Below are positions 1 through 7,188 of a stretch of DNA of 8,102 nucleotides, one piece after another (position 1 is the stretch's first letter; the number at the start of each line of letters is the position of its first letter). This stretch comes from Prolixibacteraceae bacterium (GTDB taxonomy: Bacteria > Bacteroidota > Bacteroidia > Bacteroidales > Prolixibacteraceae). The translations under genes and the position numbers were made by a program. The notes beneath the pieces were generated by a model. It made no database searches, had not been told where the DNA came from, and saw only the letters and a program-made list of their open reading frames with translations. The DNA lies in NCBI GenBank assembly GCA_003537645.1, contig DPRM01000065.1:11268-19369 (forward strand). The letters are read 5' to 3'.

Positions 1-965
1 GTTCCACCATGAGTGAAAGACATGATCATTTCGGCATCGCCGTTTGCAATTGGTTGAAAAAGGTAGAAATAGTTTGGAAGTATATCGGCATTTCCCATAG
101 TGCCCCAATCTCCCGGTTCTCCGTTGCGGAAAAGTTTCAAACCAAAATCGTTGATAACAGCTTTGAAATCGGCTGCTGCAGCTGTATAGGAGGCATTAGC
201 TTCTGATGCGCTTGGAGTAAAAGTATCCAATTCGGGCCATCCGTTTTTATTCCACGATGCCCAGAAGAGGTGCATTTTACCGCGGAAAGCAAGCGCGGCA
301 GGTTTTCCTGCACGACCCAAAGCAGCTCCTTTTATTGGTAATTTTTCGAAAGCATAAGTAAAATCGGCTATAATGGAGTCTTTAACCTGAGCCATTGGTG
401 TGCGTGCCAGATTTTCAACTTCAGAATTTGAATAGATGATATTACCCATGTACGGAACATCGCCCCACATCGAAATCAGGCGAAAATAAACCATGCCACG
501 AAGTAAACGGGCTTCACCGATTACGGCTTCGAGGCCGGGTTTTGAAGCTGCACTTGCGGTTGGGAGCATTTTCCGAACATTTTCGATCACATAATTGGTT
601 CGGTTAACTCCTCCGTATAAATAGCGGTAATATTTGTCGAAACTACCACCATAACCGGTTGGGTTGTAGTTGCCACCATGATAGGCATCGCCCTTCTGTA
701 GGTTTCCGTTGGTAGAGCTTATTCCACGTACTCTAACATAGTCGCCATGTCCTTCGAAATAATAATCGCGGTCGAAGAGTGGCCTTACGGCAGCATAGGC
801 ACCCATTAAGGCAGTAGTAGCATCGGCTTCGGTTTGCCAGAATTGAGCCGCTCCAAGTTCGGTTGTAGGTACCTGGTCGAGCAGGTCTTTTGTACATGAA
901 CTGTTAAAAAGGGTCAACCCAACAATTAGCGAGAAGACCAGTATTTTTGATGATATATTTTTCAT
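1..965 (-). CDS. susD: SusD-like starch/glycan-binding outer-membrane lipoprotein (partial, 3' end outside window)
   Basis: A reading frame stays open from the ATG at 965 to the left edge, giving 321 residues of a family usually about 500-600 long, so the C-terminal part is missing. It begins with a lipoprotein signal: a hydrophobic stretch (about residues 8-20) followed by NSSC, with Cys24 the likely lipidated residue, then TKDLLDQVP, a typical SusD start. Residues 151-173 read EARLLRGMVYFRLISMWGDV and on to PYM, the characteristic TPR-helix motif of the SusD/RagB family. Family knowledge: the protein sits on the cell surface as a lid on SusC and captures the glycan. It starts 11 bases after the susC stop, so the two are translated from one transcript. 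No Shine-Dalgarno sequence is seen before the ATG, as usual in this phylum. The substrate cannot be deduced. The family call is very secure. Confidence 0.96.
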   Translation of the reverse strand, partial: MKNISSKILVFSLIVGLTLFNSSCTKDLLDQVPTTELGAAQFWQTEADATTALMGAYAAVRPLFDRDYYFEGHGDYVRVRGISSTNGNLQKGDAYHGGNYNPTGYGGSFDKYYRYLYGGVNRTNYVIENVRKMLPTASAASKPGLEAVIGEARLLRGMVYFRLISMWGDVPYMGNIIYSNSEVENLARTPMAQVKDSIIADFTYAFEKLPIKGAALGRAGKPAALAFRGKMHLFWASWNKNGWPELDTFTPSASEANASYTAAAADFKAVINDFGLKLFRNGEPGDWGTMGNADILPNYFYLFQPIANGDAEMIMSFTHGG

Positions 966-976
966 AGTGGTCATTT

Positions 977-3900
977 TTAGATTCCAATATTAATACCAAG
1001 TGAGAATGATTTATTTAACGGGTAGGCATCACTTGCATTTGCTCTTTTTTCAGGATCTAAGCCGCGGTATTTGGTTAGTGTAGCCAAATTTTCAGCCGAT
1101 CCGTATATGCGGACACTCTCGATACCAACTTTTATCAGCAGGTTTTTTGGAAGGGTGTAACCCAGCTGAACATTTTTCAAACGAATGTAGCTAAGGTCGT
1201 CGAGCCAGAAAGTAGTTTCCTCACGATTGGCGTTTCCACCCAAACGAGGCCATTCTCCGTCGCGGTTTTCAACATTCCATGGATTGTTCCAGTGGTCCCA
1301 GGTGGAAGCATAACGGGCACCCGCAAAGTTCACGTTGTTAAAGATGTTGATCCAGTAGTCTTTACGTCCGGCGGCTCCCTGGAAAAGTACATTCATATCA
1401 AATCCTTTCCAGGCAACAGCTGCGTTGAATGCGAAGTTGGTGGTTGGCCTGTCGCGTTGGATGTGTGGATAAGCTTTTTTGTCATTTCCGTCAATACGTC
1501 CGTCACCGTTCAAGTCTTTGCGAAGGATGTCGCCTGGTGAGGCTCCCTGTGGAGTTGCATTGTAAACATCAGCCCAGGTTTGTGCAATTCCATTGTCTTC
1601 ATAGGTATAAAGGAAATGATAAGGCATGTTCAGGAAAGTATAACCTTTACCCAGAAATTCATTCCATTCTTCGAGAACCGTTGCATTATACGAACCATTC
1701 AGGTTAAAACTGTAATTGAAATCGCGTATTTTGTCTTTCCATGTAAAATTACCTTCGATACCACGGTTGCGAAGCTTCCCTATGTTTTTCCGGGGAGCAA
1801 TGTATGCTCCGGTTAGCAGGATCGACATTTCTGAACCTCGGTTCATTCCTGAAGTTAAGCGATCATAGTAATCAATTTCGGCGGTCAATCGGTTTTTCAT
1901 AAATCCAAGATCCAATCCAAGGTTGAGAACATTGGTGGTTTCCCATGAAAGTTCAGGATTTACCATTTTCTCGTTTACCAATCCCAATGCAATGGTGTTG
2001 GCAATCATATAGTGGTTGGCATCGAGTGTTTCCTGTTGTTCGTAGCGGCCTACGCCACTGTTATTTCCCAGTCCTCCATAAGATAAACGGAATTTACCGT
2101 TCGAAAGCCAGCTTTCCAGATAAGAGCGAAGGAAGTTTTCTTCAGTAAACCGCCAGCCAATGGCTGCCGATGGGAAAAATCCGTATTGTCTGCCTGGAAG
2201 GAATTTTGAAGATCCGTCGTAACGGAAATTGACTTCGAGCAAGTATTTGTCGTAGGCTGCATAATTCAAGCGGCCAATATACGAGCGAAGCCCTTCAGCG
2301 TTAGAGTTACCACCAGCACCTTGAGTTGTTCCTGCCAGGGCAGCGTCAACTTCGTGAAGTGATGGATGTAAACGGTCGGTACGTGAACTGGTTTGTGAGC
2401 GGGCATACCAGTATTCTTCGCCATAAACAAACAAGGCGCCAATATCGTGGTTCTTTGCAATGGTTGTGTTGTAATTTAACCTTCCGTTCAGCTGTGTTTT
2501 ATAACCGGTGTTGGTATAATTGCCAACTCCTGCGTTGGTTCCAACATAAGTGCGCGAGCCAAAAGCATTTGTCTGGAAGTTGAACGATCGGTTCGGAATA
2601 GCTGCGGAATAGCGGAACTGGTTATAATAATTCAGCGAATAGTCGATACGGGCAGTTAATCCTTTTATCGGTGTCCAGTCCCAGTAAATACTGGTATTGG
2701 CTTCCTGACGATTCTGATAATTCAGGTTATTTGTGTAAACCGTGTAAGGATTGTATGCCTGAGCATCTTCGTTATAAGCCATTACACCTCCATATAATCC
2801 GGTTGCCGGATCGTAAGGGGTAAGACCGGCGATTGCATACTGAAGGTCGAACCCGGCAGTATTTGTTGCGTCATCATCGGTAAATCCATCAGCCAAAGCA
2901 TAGGTATATTTCGACCAGTTTCCGGCAAATTTAGCCCCAACATTCATGTTGTTACGAACTTTGTAGTCGTAATTAAAACGGGCATTGTAGCGCGAATAGT
3001 CGTTGTTGATCTGAAGTCCTTTTTCGTCCATCATTCCAACGGAAATAAAGAAGTTCGATTTTTCGTTTCCTCCCGAAGCGGAAAGGTTGTGGTTTTGAAC
3101 CTGGCCTTCGCGCATCAGCACATCCCACCAGTCGGTATTTGGATAACGCAAGGGGTCGATCATTCCAAGCGCCATCCACTGGTCGATGGTTCCATCTTTA
3201 AATGTGAAGTTCGAACGGGCTGTTCCGACTGCGGCCAGTCTTTGGTGCATTGTTAGTGCACGCGGATAGTCCGCCATAAACTGATAAGATTTGGTAGGGT
3301 GTTCTACCGCAAAGGTGCTCGAATATGTAATGTTGGTTTTGTCCATTCCTTTTCCTGATTTAGTAGTAATCAGGATTACACCGTTGGCGGCACGCGAACC
3401 GTAAACAGCCGACGATGTTGCATCTTTCAGTACTGAAATGCTTTCAATGTCGTTCATGTTCAGTCGGTTGATGTCCACGTCAGGCATTCCGTCAACTACT
3501 ACCAGTGGGTTGGCATTGTTAACAGTTCCCAAGCCGCGGATAAGCAGCGAAACATCGTTTTTACCGGCCATACCCGAATTCTGGTTGACTGCCAGACCGG
3601 GGATCAACCCGTTCAAACCCGATGAAACATTACTAAGCGTACGACCGGTTATTTTTTCGTCGATTTTAACAGCTGAAACGGCTCCTGTAAGGTTCACCTT
3701 TTTCTGTGTTCCGTAACCTACAACCACCACTTCTTCAACGCCAACAGTTTCATCCTGAAGTACAATATCGAAGCTTGTTTTTCCTGAAATTGCCACTTCC
3801 TGTGAGATCATTCCCACGAATGAGAATGCCAGCGTTTTTGCATCTTCTGGAATACTTAGCCTGAAATTGCCATCGTTATCGGTAATGGTTCCGATGGTGG

Positions 3901-4393
3901 TTCCTTTTACAGTGACAGAGGTGCCCGGAATTGATTCTCCGTTTTTGTCTTTAACGCTTCCCGATACTACTTTTTGTTGTTCGGCCGATACCGGTGAAAG
4001 TTGATTGGCAGATTTTTTAATTACAACCACACGATCATCAATCTCGTAAGTCAATCCGTTCGAAATCAGAATTTTGTCGAGAATATCTTCCAGTTTAGCA
4101 TCTTTCATCTGAATGGATACCGATGGTAATTCTTTCAGAAGATTTGACTTGTAAAGGAAATAGAACTGACTCTGTTCTTCGATTTTCTTCAGGACTTGCT
4201 CAACACTCGTATTCTCGAGCCTGAGCTCCAGGTTGGTTTGTTGTGAATAAACACTTGCCGAAACCTGAATGAGTCCCAGCAATAAAAAAAATGCAGTTAT
4301 CCTAATCATAAGGAACAGTTTTTTCCACCCGTGCCAACGGATAGAGTTACATCGTTTTTTTTTCATAGATTTGTACTGTAAGTTAATACACAT
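977..4393 (-). CDS. susC: SusC/RagA-type TonB-dependent outer-membrane transporter with N-terminal STN signalling domain
   Basis: A 1138-residue protein that imports glycan oligomers across the outer membrane using TonB energy. In order: a signal peptide with basic residues and a hydrophobic core at about 32-46 ending near SASVYSQ; an STN (secretin/TonB short N-terminal) domain at about 54-126; a carboxypeptidase-D-regulatory-like beta-sandwich at about 142-215; the EEVVVVGYGTQKK segment at 220-232; a plug domain at about 232-350 containing LVVVDGMP and DATSSAVYGSRAANGVILIT; then a beta-barrel ending in SLGINIGI. The STN domain marks a transporter that also signals to a FecR anti-sigma factor, and such a gene lies directly upstream. 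The start is uncertain: the outermost ATG (4393) is given, but the ATG at 4366 (Met10, beginning MKKKRCNSIRWHG) leaves a more conventional signal peptide and is at least as likely. No frameshift or missing domain is seen. The substrate is unknown. Confidence 0.97.
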   Translation of the reverse strand: MCINLQYKSMKKKRCNSIRWHGWKKLFLMIRITAFFLLLGLIQVSASVYSQQTNLELRLENTSVEQVLKKIEEQSQFYFLYKSNLLKELPSVSIQMKDAKLEDILDKILISNGLTYEIDDRVVVIKKSANQLSPVSAEQQKVVSGSVKDKNGESIPGTSVTVKGTTIGTITDNDGNFRLSIPEDAKTLAFSFVGMISQEVAISGKTSFDIVLQDETVGVEEVVVVGYGTQKKVNLTGAVSAVKIDEKITGRTLSNVSSGLNGLIPGLAVNQNSGMAGKNDVSLLIRGLGTVNNANPLVVVDGMPDVDINRLNMNDIESISVLKDATSSAVYGSRAANGVILITTKSGKGMDKTNITYSSTFAVEHPTKSYQFMADYPRALTMHQRLAAVGTARSNFTFKDGTIDQWMALGMIDPLRYPNTDWWDVLMREGQVQNHNLSASGGNEKSNFFISVGMMDEKGLQINNDYSRYNARFNYDYKVRNNMNVGAKFAGNWSKYTYALADGFTDDDATNTAGFDLQYAIAGLTPYDPATGLYGGVMAYNEDAQAYNPYTVYTNNLNYQNRQEANTSIYWDWTPIKGLTARIDYSLNYYNQFRYSAAIPNRSFNFQTNAFGSRTYVGTNAGVGNYTNTGYKTQLNGRLNYNTTIAKNHDIGALFVYGEEYWYARSQTSSRTDRLHPSLHEVDAALAGTTQGAGGNSNAEGLRSYIGRLNYAAYDKYLLEVNFRYDGSSKFLPGRQYGFFPSAAIGWRFTEENFLRSYLESWLSNGKFRLSYGGLGNNSGVGRYEQQETLDANHYMIANTIALGLVNEKMVNPELSWETTNVLNLGLDLGFMKNRLTAEIDYYDRLTSGMNRGSEMSILLTGAYIAPRKNIGKLRNRGIEGNFTWKDKIRDFNYSFNLNGSYNATVLEEWNEFLGKGYTFLNMPYHFLYTYEDNGIAQTWADVYNATPQGASPGDILRKDLNGDGRIDGNDKKAYPHIQRDRPTTNFAFNAAVAWKGFDMNVLFQGAAGRKDYWINIFNNVNFAGARYASTWDHWNNPWNVENRDGEWPRLGGNANREETTFWLDDLSYIRLKNVQLGYTLPKNLLIKVGIESVRIYGSAENLATLTKYRGLDPEKRANASDAYPLNKSFSLGINIGI
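4366..4373 (+). promoter_or_regulatory. Candidate -7 box for an antisense transcript
   Basis: TAGATTTG matches the Bacteroidota -7 consensus TAnnTTTG at every fixed position. It lies at the 5' end of susC but faces the other way. No TTTG-like -33 element is found 19-21 bases upstream (4341-4346 reads ATAGAG), so the promoter would be half-canonical. It is listed because a strong terminator on the same strand follows within about 45 bases. Transcription would start near 4378-4382. Chance occurrence is possible. Confidence 0.35.
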
Positions 4394-4449
4394 TGTTATT
4401 TTACTACAAGTTAGGTGGGGAATGGTGCGAACATTTCCCGCCTTTTTTT
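4380..4449 (+). ncRNA. Candidate cis-antisense RNA to the susC leader (DonS-like position)
   Basis: This is an inferred transcript of about 70 nt, bounded by the TAGATTTG box at 4366-4373 and the intrinsic terminator at 4414-4449. It would be fully complementary to the susC mRNA leader just upstream of, or across, the susC start codon (4393 or 4366). No protein is encoded. From general knowledge, Bacteroides PULs governed by ECF sigma/anti-sigma pairs can carry a short antisense RNA opposite the 5' end of susC (DonS in B. fragilis) that represses the locus; the placement here is the same. The left boundary is an estimate. Support comes from sequence signals only, so the RNA itself is unproven. 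Confidence 0.4.
4414..4449 (+). terminator. Rho-independent terminator facing against the PUL operon
   Basis: Stem arms GGTGGGGAATG (4414-4424) and CATTTCCCGCC (4432-4442) pair at all 11 positions in plus-strand RNA, counting two G-U wobbles. The 7-base loop is GTGCGAA, and seven T follow at 4443-4449. Read on the minus strand the wobbles become A-C mismatches and the T-run becomes an A-run before the hairpin, so it is a terminator in the plus direction only. No plus-strand protein gene lies upstream of it. Confidence 0.75.
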
Positions 4450-4452
4450 ATT

Positions 4453-5619
4453 CTATTTTATGGTTATTTTTTTGTTTTCAATACTAAAATCTACTTCGTT
4501 GGTCCGTTCAATTTTTTTCAGAATTTCACTAAAATCGGCATAACGCTCAAGGTTCCCTGTGAACCTTAAATTCTTGTCGTCTTCGTTGGTAAATGCGAAT
4601 TGCACATCGTACCATTTCGAAAGTGTATTCATAATTTCTTCCAGTGGCTGATCCTGAAATACGAAACGACCGTTTTTCCAGGAGATATATAGATTTACAT
4701 CGACTTTCCGTTTCTCGATAATGGATTTACTACCAGATATGTAGCTTTGTTCGCTGGGCTTTAATAATTGTTTTTCCGAAGGGTTGTTGTGCAGCGATAC
4801 TTCTACGCTTCCATTAACAAGCGTAGTTAATGTCGCCTGGTTGTCGGGGTACGACGAAATATTGAATTCTGTTCCCAACACTTTAACCTCCTGATTTCCT
4901 GAAGTCACGATAAATGGTAAATTCCTGTTTTTCGATACTTCGAAATACGCTTCCCCGGTAAGTTCAACATGGCGAAAATCGGCTGCAAACTGAACCGGAA
5001 AACGAAGTGTGGTTTCCGAATTCAGCCATACTTTGGTGCTGTCGGATAAAATCAGGAAATACTCTCCGCCACGCGGAATTTTAAGGGTATTGTATTTTAT
5101 TTCGGCAGCCTGGTTGTTTTTGCTGATGTATTCCAGCTGGTTACCGGTATTTTTTATTTCGTTGCCATCGGTATCAACAAACGAATTATTGCCTGAAGTT
5201 AAGTCATGTTCAGTTCCGTCAGCCAGAATTAGAATGGCTTTATTACTTCCGGGAACAATCGATTGCACTTGTGTATCTGAAATAAATTTTTCAGGTTCGC
5301 CCACTTTGTAAAACTGGAAAAGGACAAGCAGCAAAAGACTTGCAGCAATACTGGTGAAGGCAATAATTCTGGTATTTCGGTAAGGAGTGTGAATTCCCGC
5401 TTTTCTGTGAATATTTTTTAGGGCTTTTTTCAGTTCTGCCGGAGAGTTGACAAATTGACTGCCTTTGGCATAATACTGAAGTGCGCTTTCGTAATAGCGG
5501 CGATGCGAACTATTGGCTGATAGCCATTGATTCAGGAGAATTTCTTCTTCATCAGATGTCCGATCGTGAATTTTCTTCCAGATGATCTCAAAATCGATGT
5601 TTTGATTCAGTTCTGTCAT
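4453..5619 (-). CDS. fecR: FecR-family anti-sigma factor (DUF4974 C-terminus)
   Basis: A 388-residue inner-membrane anti-sigma factor that links the state of the SusC transporter to its cognate ECF sigma factor. The start chosen is the ATG at 5619; an in-frame TTG at 5634 would add five residues but has nothing to recommend it. The N-terminal ~80 residues are cytoplasmic and should bind the sigma factor. One membrane segment lies at about 85-104 (core SIAASLLLLVLFQF). The periplasmic FecR domain follows at about 175-275, with LKIPRGGEYFLILSDSTKVW, LNSETTLRFP and VELTGEAYFEV. A DUF4974-type domain, related in fold to STN, is at about 310-385 (GRFVFQDQPLEEIMNTLSKWYDV). It lies 58 bases downstream of the sigma gene (42 if the TTG is used) and 59 bases upstream of susC. 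Domain assignment is secure; the contact with this SusC's STN domain is inferred from family behaviour. Confidence 0.95.
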   Translation of the reverse strand: MTELNQNIDFEIIWKKIHDRTSDEEEILLNQWLSANSSHRRYYESALQYYAKGSQFVNSPAELKKALKNIHRKAGIHTPYRNTRIIAFTSIAASLLLLVLFQFYKVGEPEKFISDTQVQSIVPGSNKAILILADGTEHDLTSGNNSFVDTDGNEIKNTGNQLEYISKNNQAAEIKYNTLKIPRGGEYFLILSDSTKVWLNSETTLRFPVQFAADFRHVELTGEAYFEVSKNRNLPFIVTSGNQEVKVLGTEFNISSYPDNQATLTTLVNGSVEVSLHNNPSEKQLLKPSEQSYISGSKSIIEKRKVDVNLYISWKNGRFVFQDQPLEEIMNTLSKWYDVQFAFTNEDDKNLRFTGNLERYADFSEILKKIERTNEVDFSIENKKITIK

Positions 5620-5677
5620 GTTAGTTTTAGTCAAGTTAATTCAATGACACGGACACTTGAAAAAAGGGTGACAGGAT

Positions 5678-6250
5678 TCAGAGAAAAAAACTAAAAAAAA
5701 GCAAAACCCTCATAGTTGGATTTTCGAGAAGTATTTTGCGCATTTTTTCTTTTGCACGCCTGAGTTGCGTTTTTACTGTATTTTCCGAAATATGATTGAT
5801 CTCGGCAATTTCCTGCAATTTGCGTCCGAAGAGGTATTTCTGTTTGAAAAGCTCTGCCATTTGTGGTGGAAGTTGTGCAATGGCTTCCTGTACTTTTTTG
5901 AGAACCTCCAAATCGACCCAGCCGGGCGAGTCGTCTTCGTTGAGCAAGGCTTCAAGGTAAAGTATTTTGTGTTTGTCCTGCACCTGAATATCGCGAAGAT
6001 GGTTGAGACATCGGTTTTTTACCGATTGGTAGAAGTACGATTTAAGTGAAAGCTGGATGTCGATCTGATGCGTTTTTTCCCAAAAGTGAATAAAGAGGTT
6101 TTGCACAATGTCTTCGCATGCCTGTTTGTCGAAGAGAAACCCTTCTGCATAACGAGTAAGGTGTGGATAATATTCATAGAACAAGGCCTCAAAAACTTTT
6201 CGGTTCCGGTTTCTGATCTCCCCCACTAATATTTTATCTTCAACTTTCAT
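5678..6250 (-). CDS. ECF (FecI/SigW-like) RNA polymerase sigma factor
   Basis: A 190-residue group IV sigma factor that should direct RNA polymerase to the susCD promoter when released by the neighbouring FecR. Region 2 spans about residues 22-87 (FEALFYEYYPHLTRYAEGFL, then ACEDIVQNLFIHFWEK and SYFYQSVKNRCLNHLRD). Region 4 spans about 120-173, including IAQLPPQMAELFKQKYLFGR and the helix-turn-helix LQEIAEINHISENTVKTQLR. The ATG at 6250 is the first in frame and gives a standard family N-terminus. The last residues, MRVLLFFSFFL, form a short hydrophobic tail encoded by T8 and T7 tracts, which are slippage-prone. It is the first gene of the minus-strand cluster and has a good promoter match 18 bases upstream. 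Confidence 0.95.
   Translation of the reverse strand: MKVEDKILVGEIRNRNRKVFEALFYEYYPHLTRYAEGFLFDKQACEDIVQNLFIHFWEKTHQIDIQLSLKSYFYQSVKNRCLNHLRDIQVQDKHKILYLEALLNEDDSPGWVDLEVLKKVQEAIAQLPPQMAELFKQKYLFGRKLQEIAEINHISENTVKTQLRRAKEKMRKILLENPTMRVLLFFSFFL
5693..5724 (-). terminator. Weak terminator-like hairpin at the 3' end of the sigma gene (possible attenuator)
   Basis: On the minus strand AAAATCC (5724-5718) pairs with GGGTTTT (5709-5703) around an 8-base loop. Two bases later there is a run of eight T (5700-5693), with a second run of seven T at 5690-5684. The stem has only two G-C pairs and one G-U pair, so it is weak. It lies inside the last codons of the sigma gene, before fecR. It could reduce read-through into fecR, or simply reflect codon choice. 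Confidence 0.25.
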
Positions 6251-6267
6251 TGCTGTTTTTCGACGGA

Positions 6268-6299
6268 CAAAGCTGTAAAATAAAATTAGATTTTACAAA
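6268..6299 (-). promoter_or_regulatory. Promoter of the ECF sigma / fecR operon
   Basis: Read on the minus strand: a -33 TTTG (6299-6296), a 20-base spacer, then CAGCTTTG (6275-6268), one mismatch from the Bacteroidota -7 consensus TAnnTTTG. The spacing falls in the usual 19-21 range. The box ends 17 bases before the sigma-factor ATG, giving a short leader. This looks like a housekeeping-sigma promoter, in line with basal production of the sigma/anti-sigma pair. Confidence 0.55.
6274..6297. repeat. Inverted repeat TGTAAAAT-N8-ATTTTACA within the sigma promoter
   Basis: Two perfect 8-bp arms (6274-6281 and 6290-6297) are separated by 8 bases. The dyad occupies the whole spacer between the -33 and -7 elements of the sigma-factor promoter and touches both. 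Such placement suits a repressor operator. The arms are AT-rich in an AT-rich gap, so chance is not excluded, and no regulator can be named. Confidence 0.4.
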
Positions 6300-6385
6300 G
6301 AGTTCTTTTGTGCCGGAATGAAAATCGACAATGAATCTCGCTGGAATTCAGACTCTAAAAACTTCTAAATTCAGGAACAGAGTCG

Positions 6386-6417
6386 TTTGGCTGTCTCACT
6401 TCAGTTTCATAACTTAG
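6386..6417 (+). promoter_or_regulatory. Promoter of radC
   Basis: TTTG (6386-6389), a 20-base spacer, then TAACTTAG (6410-6417), one mismatch from TAnnTTTG. The box ends 20 bases before the radC ATG. Spacing and leader length closely mirror the divergent sigma-factor promoter in the same gap, which supports both calls. Confidence 0.5.
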
Positions 6418-6425
6418 TTAACTAA
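6414..6425. repeat. 12-bp perfect palindrome TTAGTTAACTAA at the radC transcription start region
   Basis: The sequence equals its own reverse complement and overlaps the end of the radC -7 box and the expected start point. One or two palindromes of this length are expected by chance in a window of this size, so an operator role is only a possibility. Confidence 0.25.
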
Positions 6426-6437
6426 ACAAACGCTAAG

Positions 6438-7127
6438 ATGTATAAGAAACCAAGTATCAAGGAATGGGCAGTTGAAGATCGCCCGCGTGAGAAAATGCAG
6501 TCCAAAGGAGTTCGATCATTGTCGGAAGCTGAATTGATTGCCATTTTGATTGGCTCCGGAAACCTGGAAGAATCAGCAGTTGAAGTATCGCGCCGAATTA
6601 TGGCTTCGGTAAACAACAACCTGAACGAACTGGGCAAAAAAAATATCGGCGACCTGCAAAAATTTAAAGGCATCGGGCCGGCAAAAGCCATCACAATTGC
6701 CGCGGCAATGGAACTTGGTCGCCGCAGGAAAGAATCGGAACCCGATGAAAAACCCAAAGTAGTAACCAGTGGCGATGCGGCAGCCATCTTCAAGCCTTTA
6801 CTGAGCGACTTGCCACACGAAGAATTCTGGGTGCTTTTACTAAATCGTAATAACCTTGTTCTCGATAAAATGATGGTGAGCCAGGGCGGCCTTGCAGGAA
6901 CGGTGATTGATGTTCGTATTATCCTGAAAATGGCACTCGATAAACTGGCGTGTTCCATTATTCTGTGCCATAACCATCCTTCAGGAAATCTTATGCCCAG
7001 CGAGGCCGACAAGGACATCACAAAAAAAATTAAAGACGCCGGTAAGCACATGGATATTCCGGTACTCGATCATTTGATTATTGGGAATGACTCATACTTT
7101 AGCTTTGCCGACGAGGGGATGATCTGA
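6438..7127 (+). CDS. radC: RadC/UPF0758 family JAB-domain protein
   Basis: A complete 229-residue RadC, the usual length. The N-terminal region opens with IKEWAVEDRPREKMQSKGVRS and LSEAELIAILIGSG, followed by a helix-hairpin-helix segment at about 73-84 (LQKFKGIGPAKA), a fold used for DNA contact. The C-terminal JAB/MPN+ domain (about 105-229) has all the expected zinc-site residues: a conserved Glu at 128 or 129, H178 and H180 in HNHPSG, and D191 ten residues after H180. The family was named for a DNA-repair phenotype in E. coli that was later reassigned, so its cellular role is still uncertain; it is common as a single-copy chromosomal gene. It is transcribed away from the PUL and is probably unrelated to it. 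The ATG at 6438 is the first in frame and gives the normal family start. Confidence 0.97.
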   Translation: MYKKPSIKEWAVEDRPREKMQSKGVRSLSEAELIAILIGSGNLEESAVEVSRRIMASVNNNLNELGKKNIGDLQKFKGIGPAKAITIAAAMELGRRRKESEPDEKPKVVTSGDAAAIFKPLLSDLPHEEFWVLLLNRNNLVLDKMMVSQGGLAGTVIDVRIILKMALDKLACSIILCHNHPSGNLMPSEADKDITKKIKDAGKHMDIPVLDHLIIGNDSYFSFADEGMI

Positions 7128-7188
7128 TTATTACAGCCAGTGGGTAAACCAGAACAAAATTGTTAGTTTTATGGTTTGAAACTTTGAA

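Noticed and set aside
1292..3716. Several plus-strand open frames of 65-92 codons opposite susC
   Set aside because: They overlap one another and the conserved transporter, with Cys/Trp-rich unconserved-looking products; they are reading-frame shadows.
4402..4413. TAACTTGT on the minus strand as a -7 box for susC
   Set aside because: It departs from TAnnTTTG and has no TTTG 19-21 bases upstream. The true susC promoter is probably recognised by the local ECF sigma factor, whose consensus cannot be read from one site.
5620..5634. A TTG start at 5634 for FecR, extending it by five residues
   Set aside because: An ATG follows at 5619 with an A-rich upstream stretch; no signal favours the TTG.
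6274..6297. Reading the TGTAA...TTACA dyad as a CRP/FNR-type site
   Set aside because: CRP/FNR half-sites are separated by about 6 bases; here the TGTAA and TTACA ends are 14 apart.
6422..7051. A 209-codon open frame on the minus strand opposite radC
   Set aside because: It lies wholly antisense to a clear, full-length radC, has low-complexity Ser/Arg/Phe-rich content and matches no family I recognise; it is a shadow of radC codon use.
7146..7177. AAACC...GGTTT inverted repeat as a terminator after radC
   Set aside because: The stem is only 5 bp with a long AT-rich loop and no T-run after it, so it is too weak to call.
7179..7186. AAACTTTG as the promoter box of the deacetylase-like gene
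   Set aside because: It ends two bases before the start codon, so transcription would begin inside the coding region.
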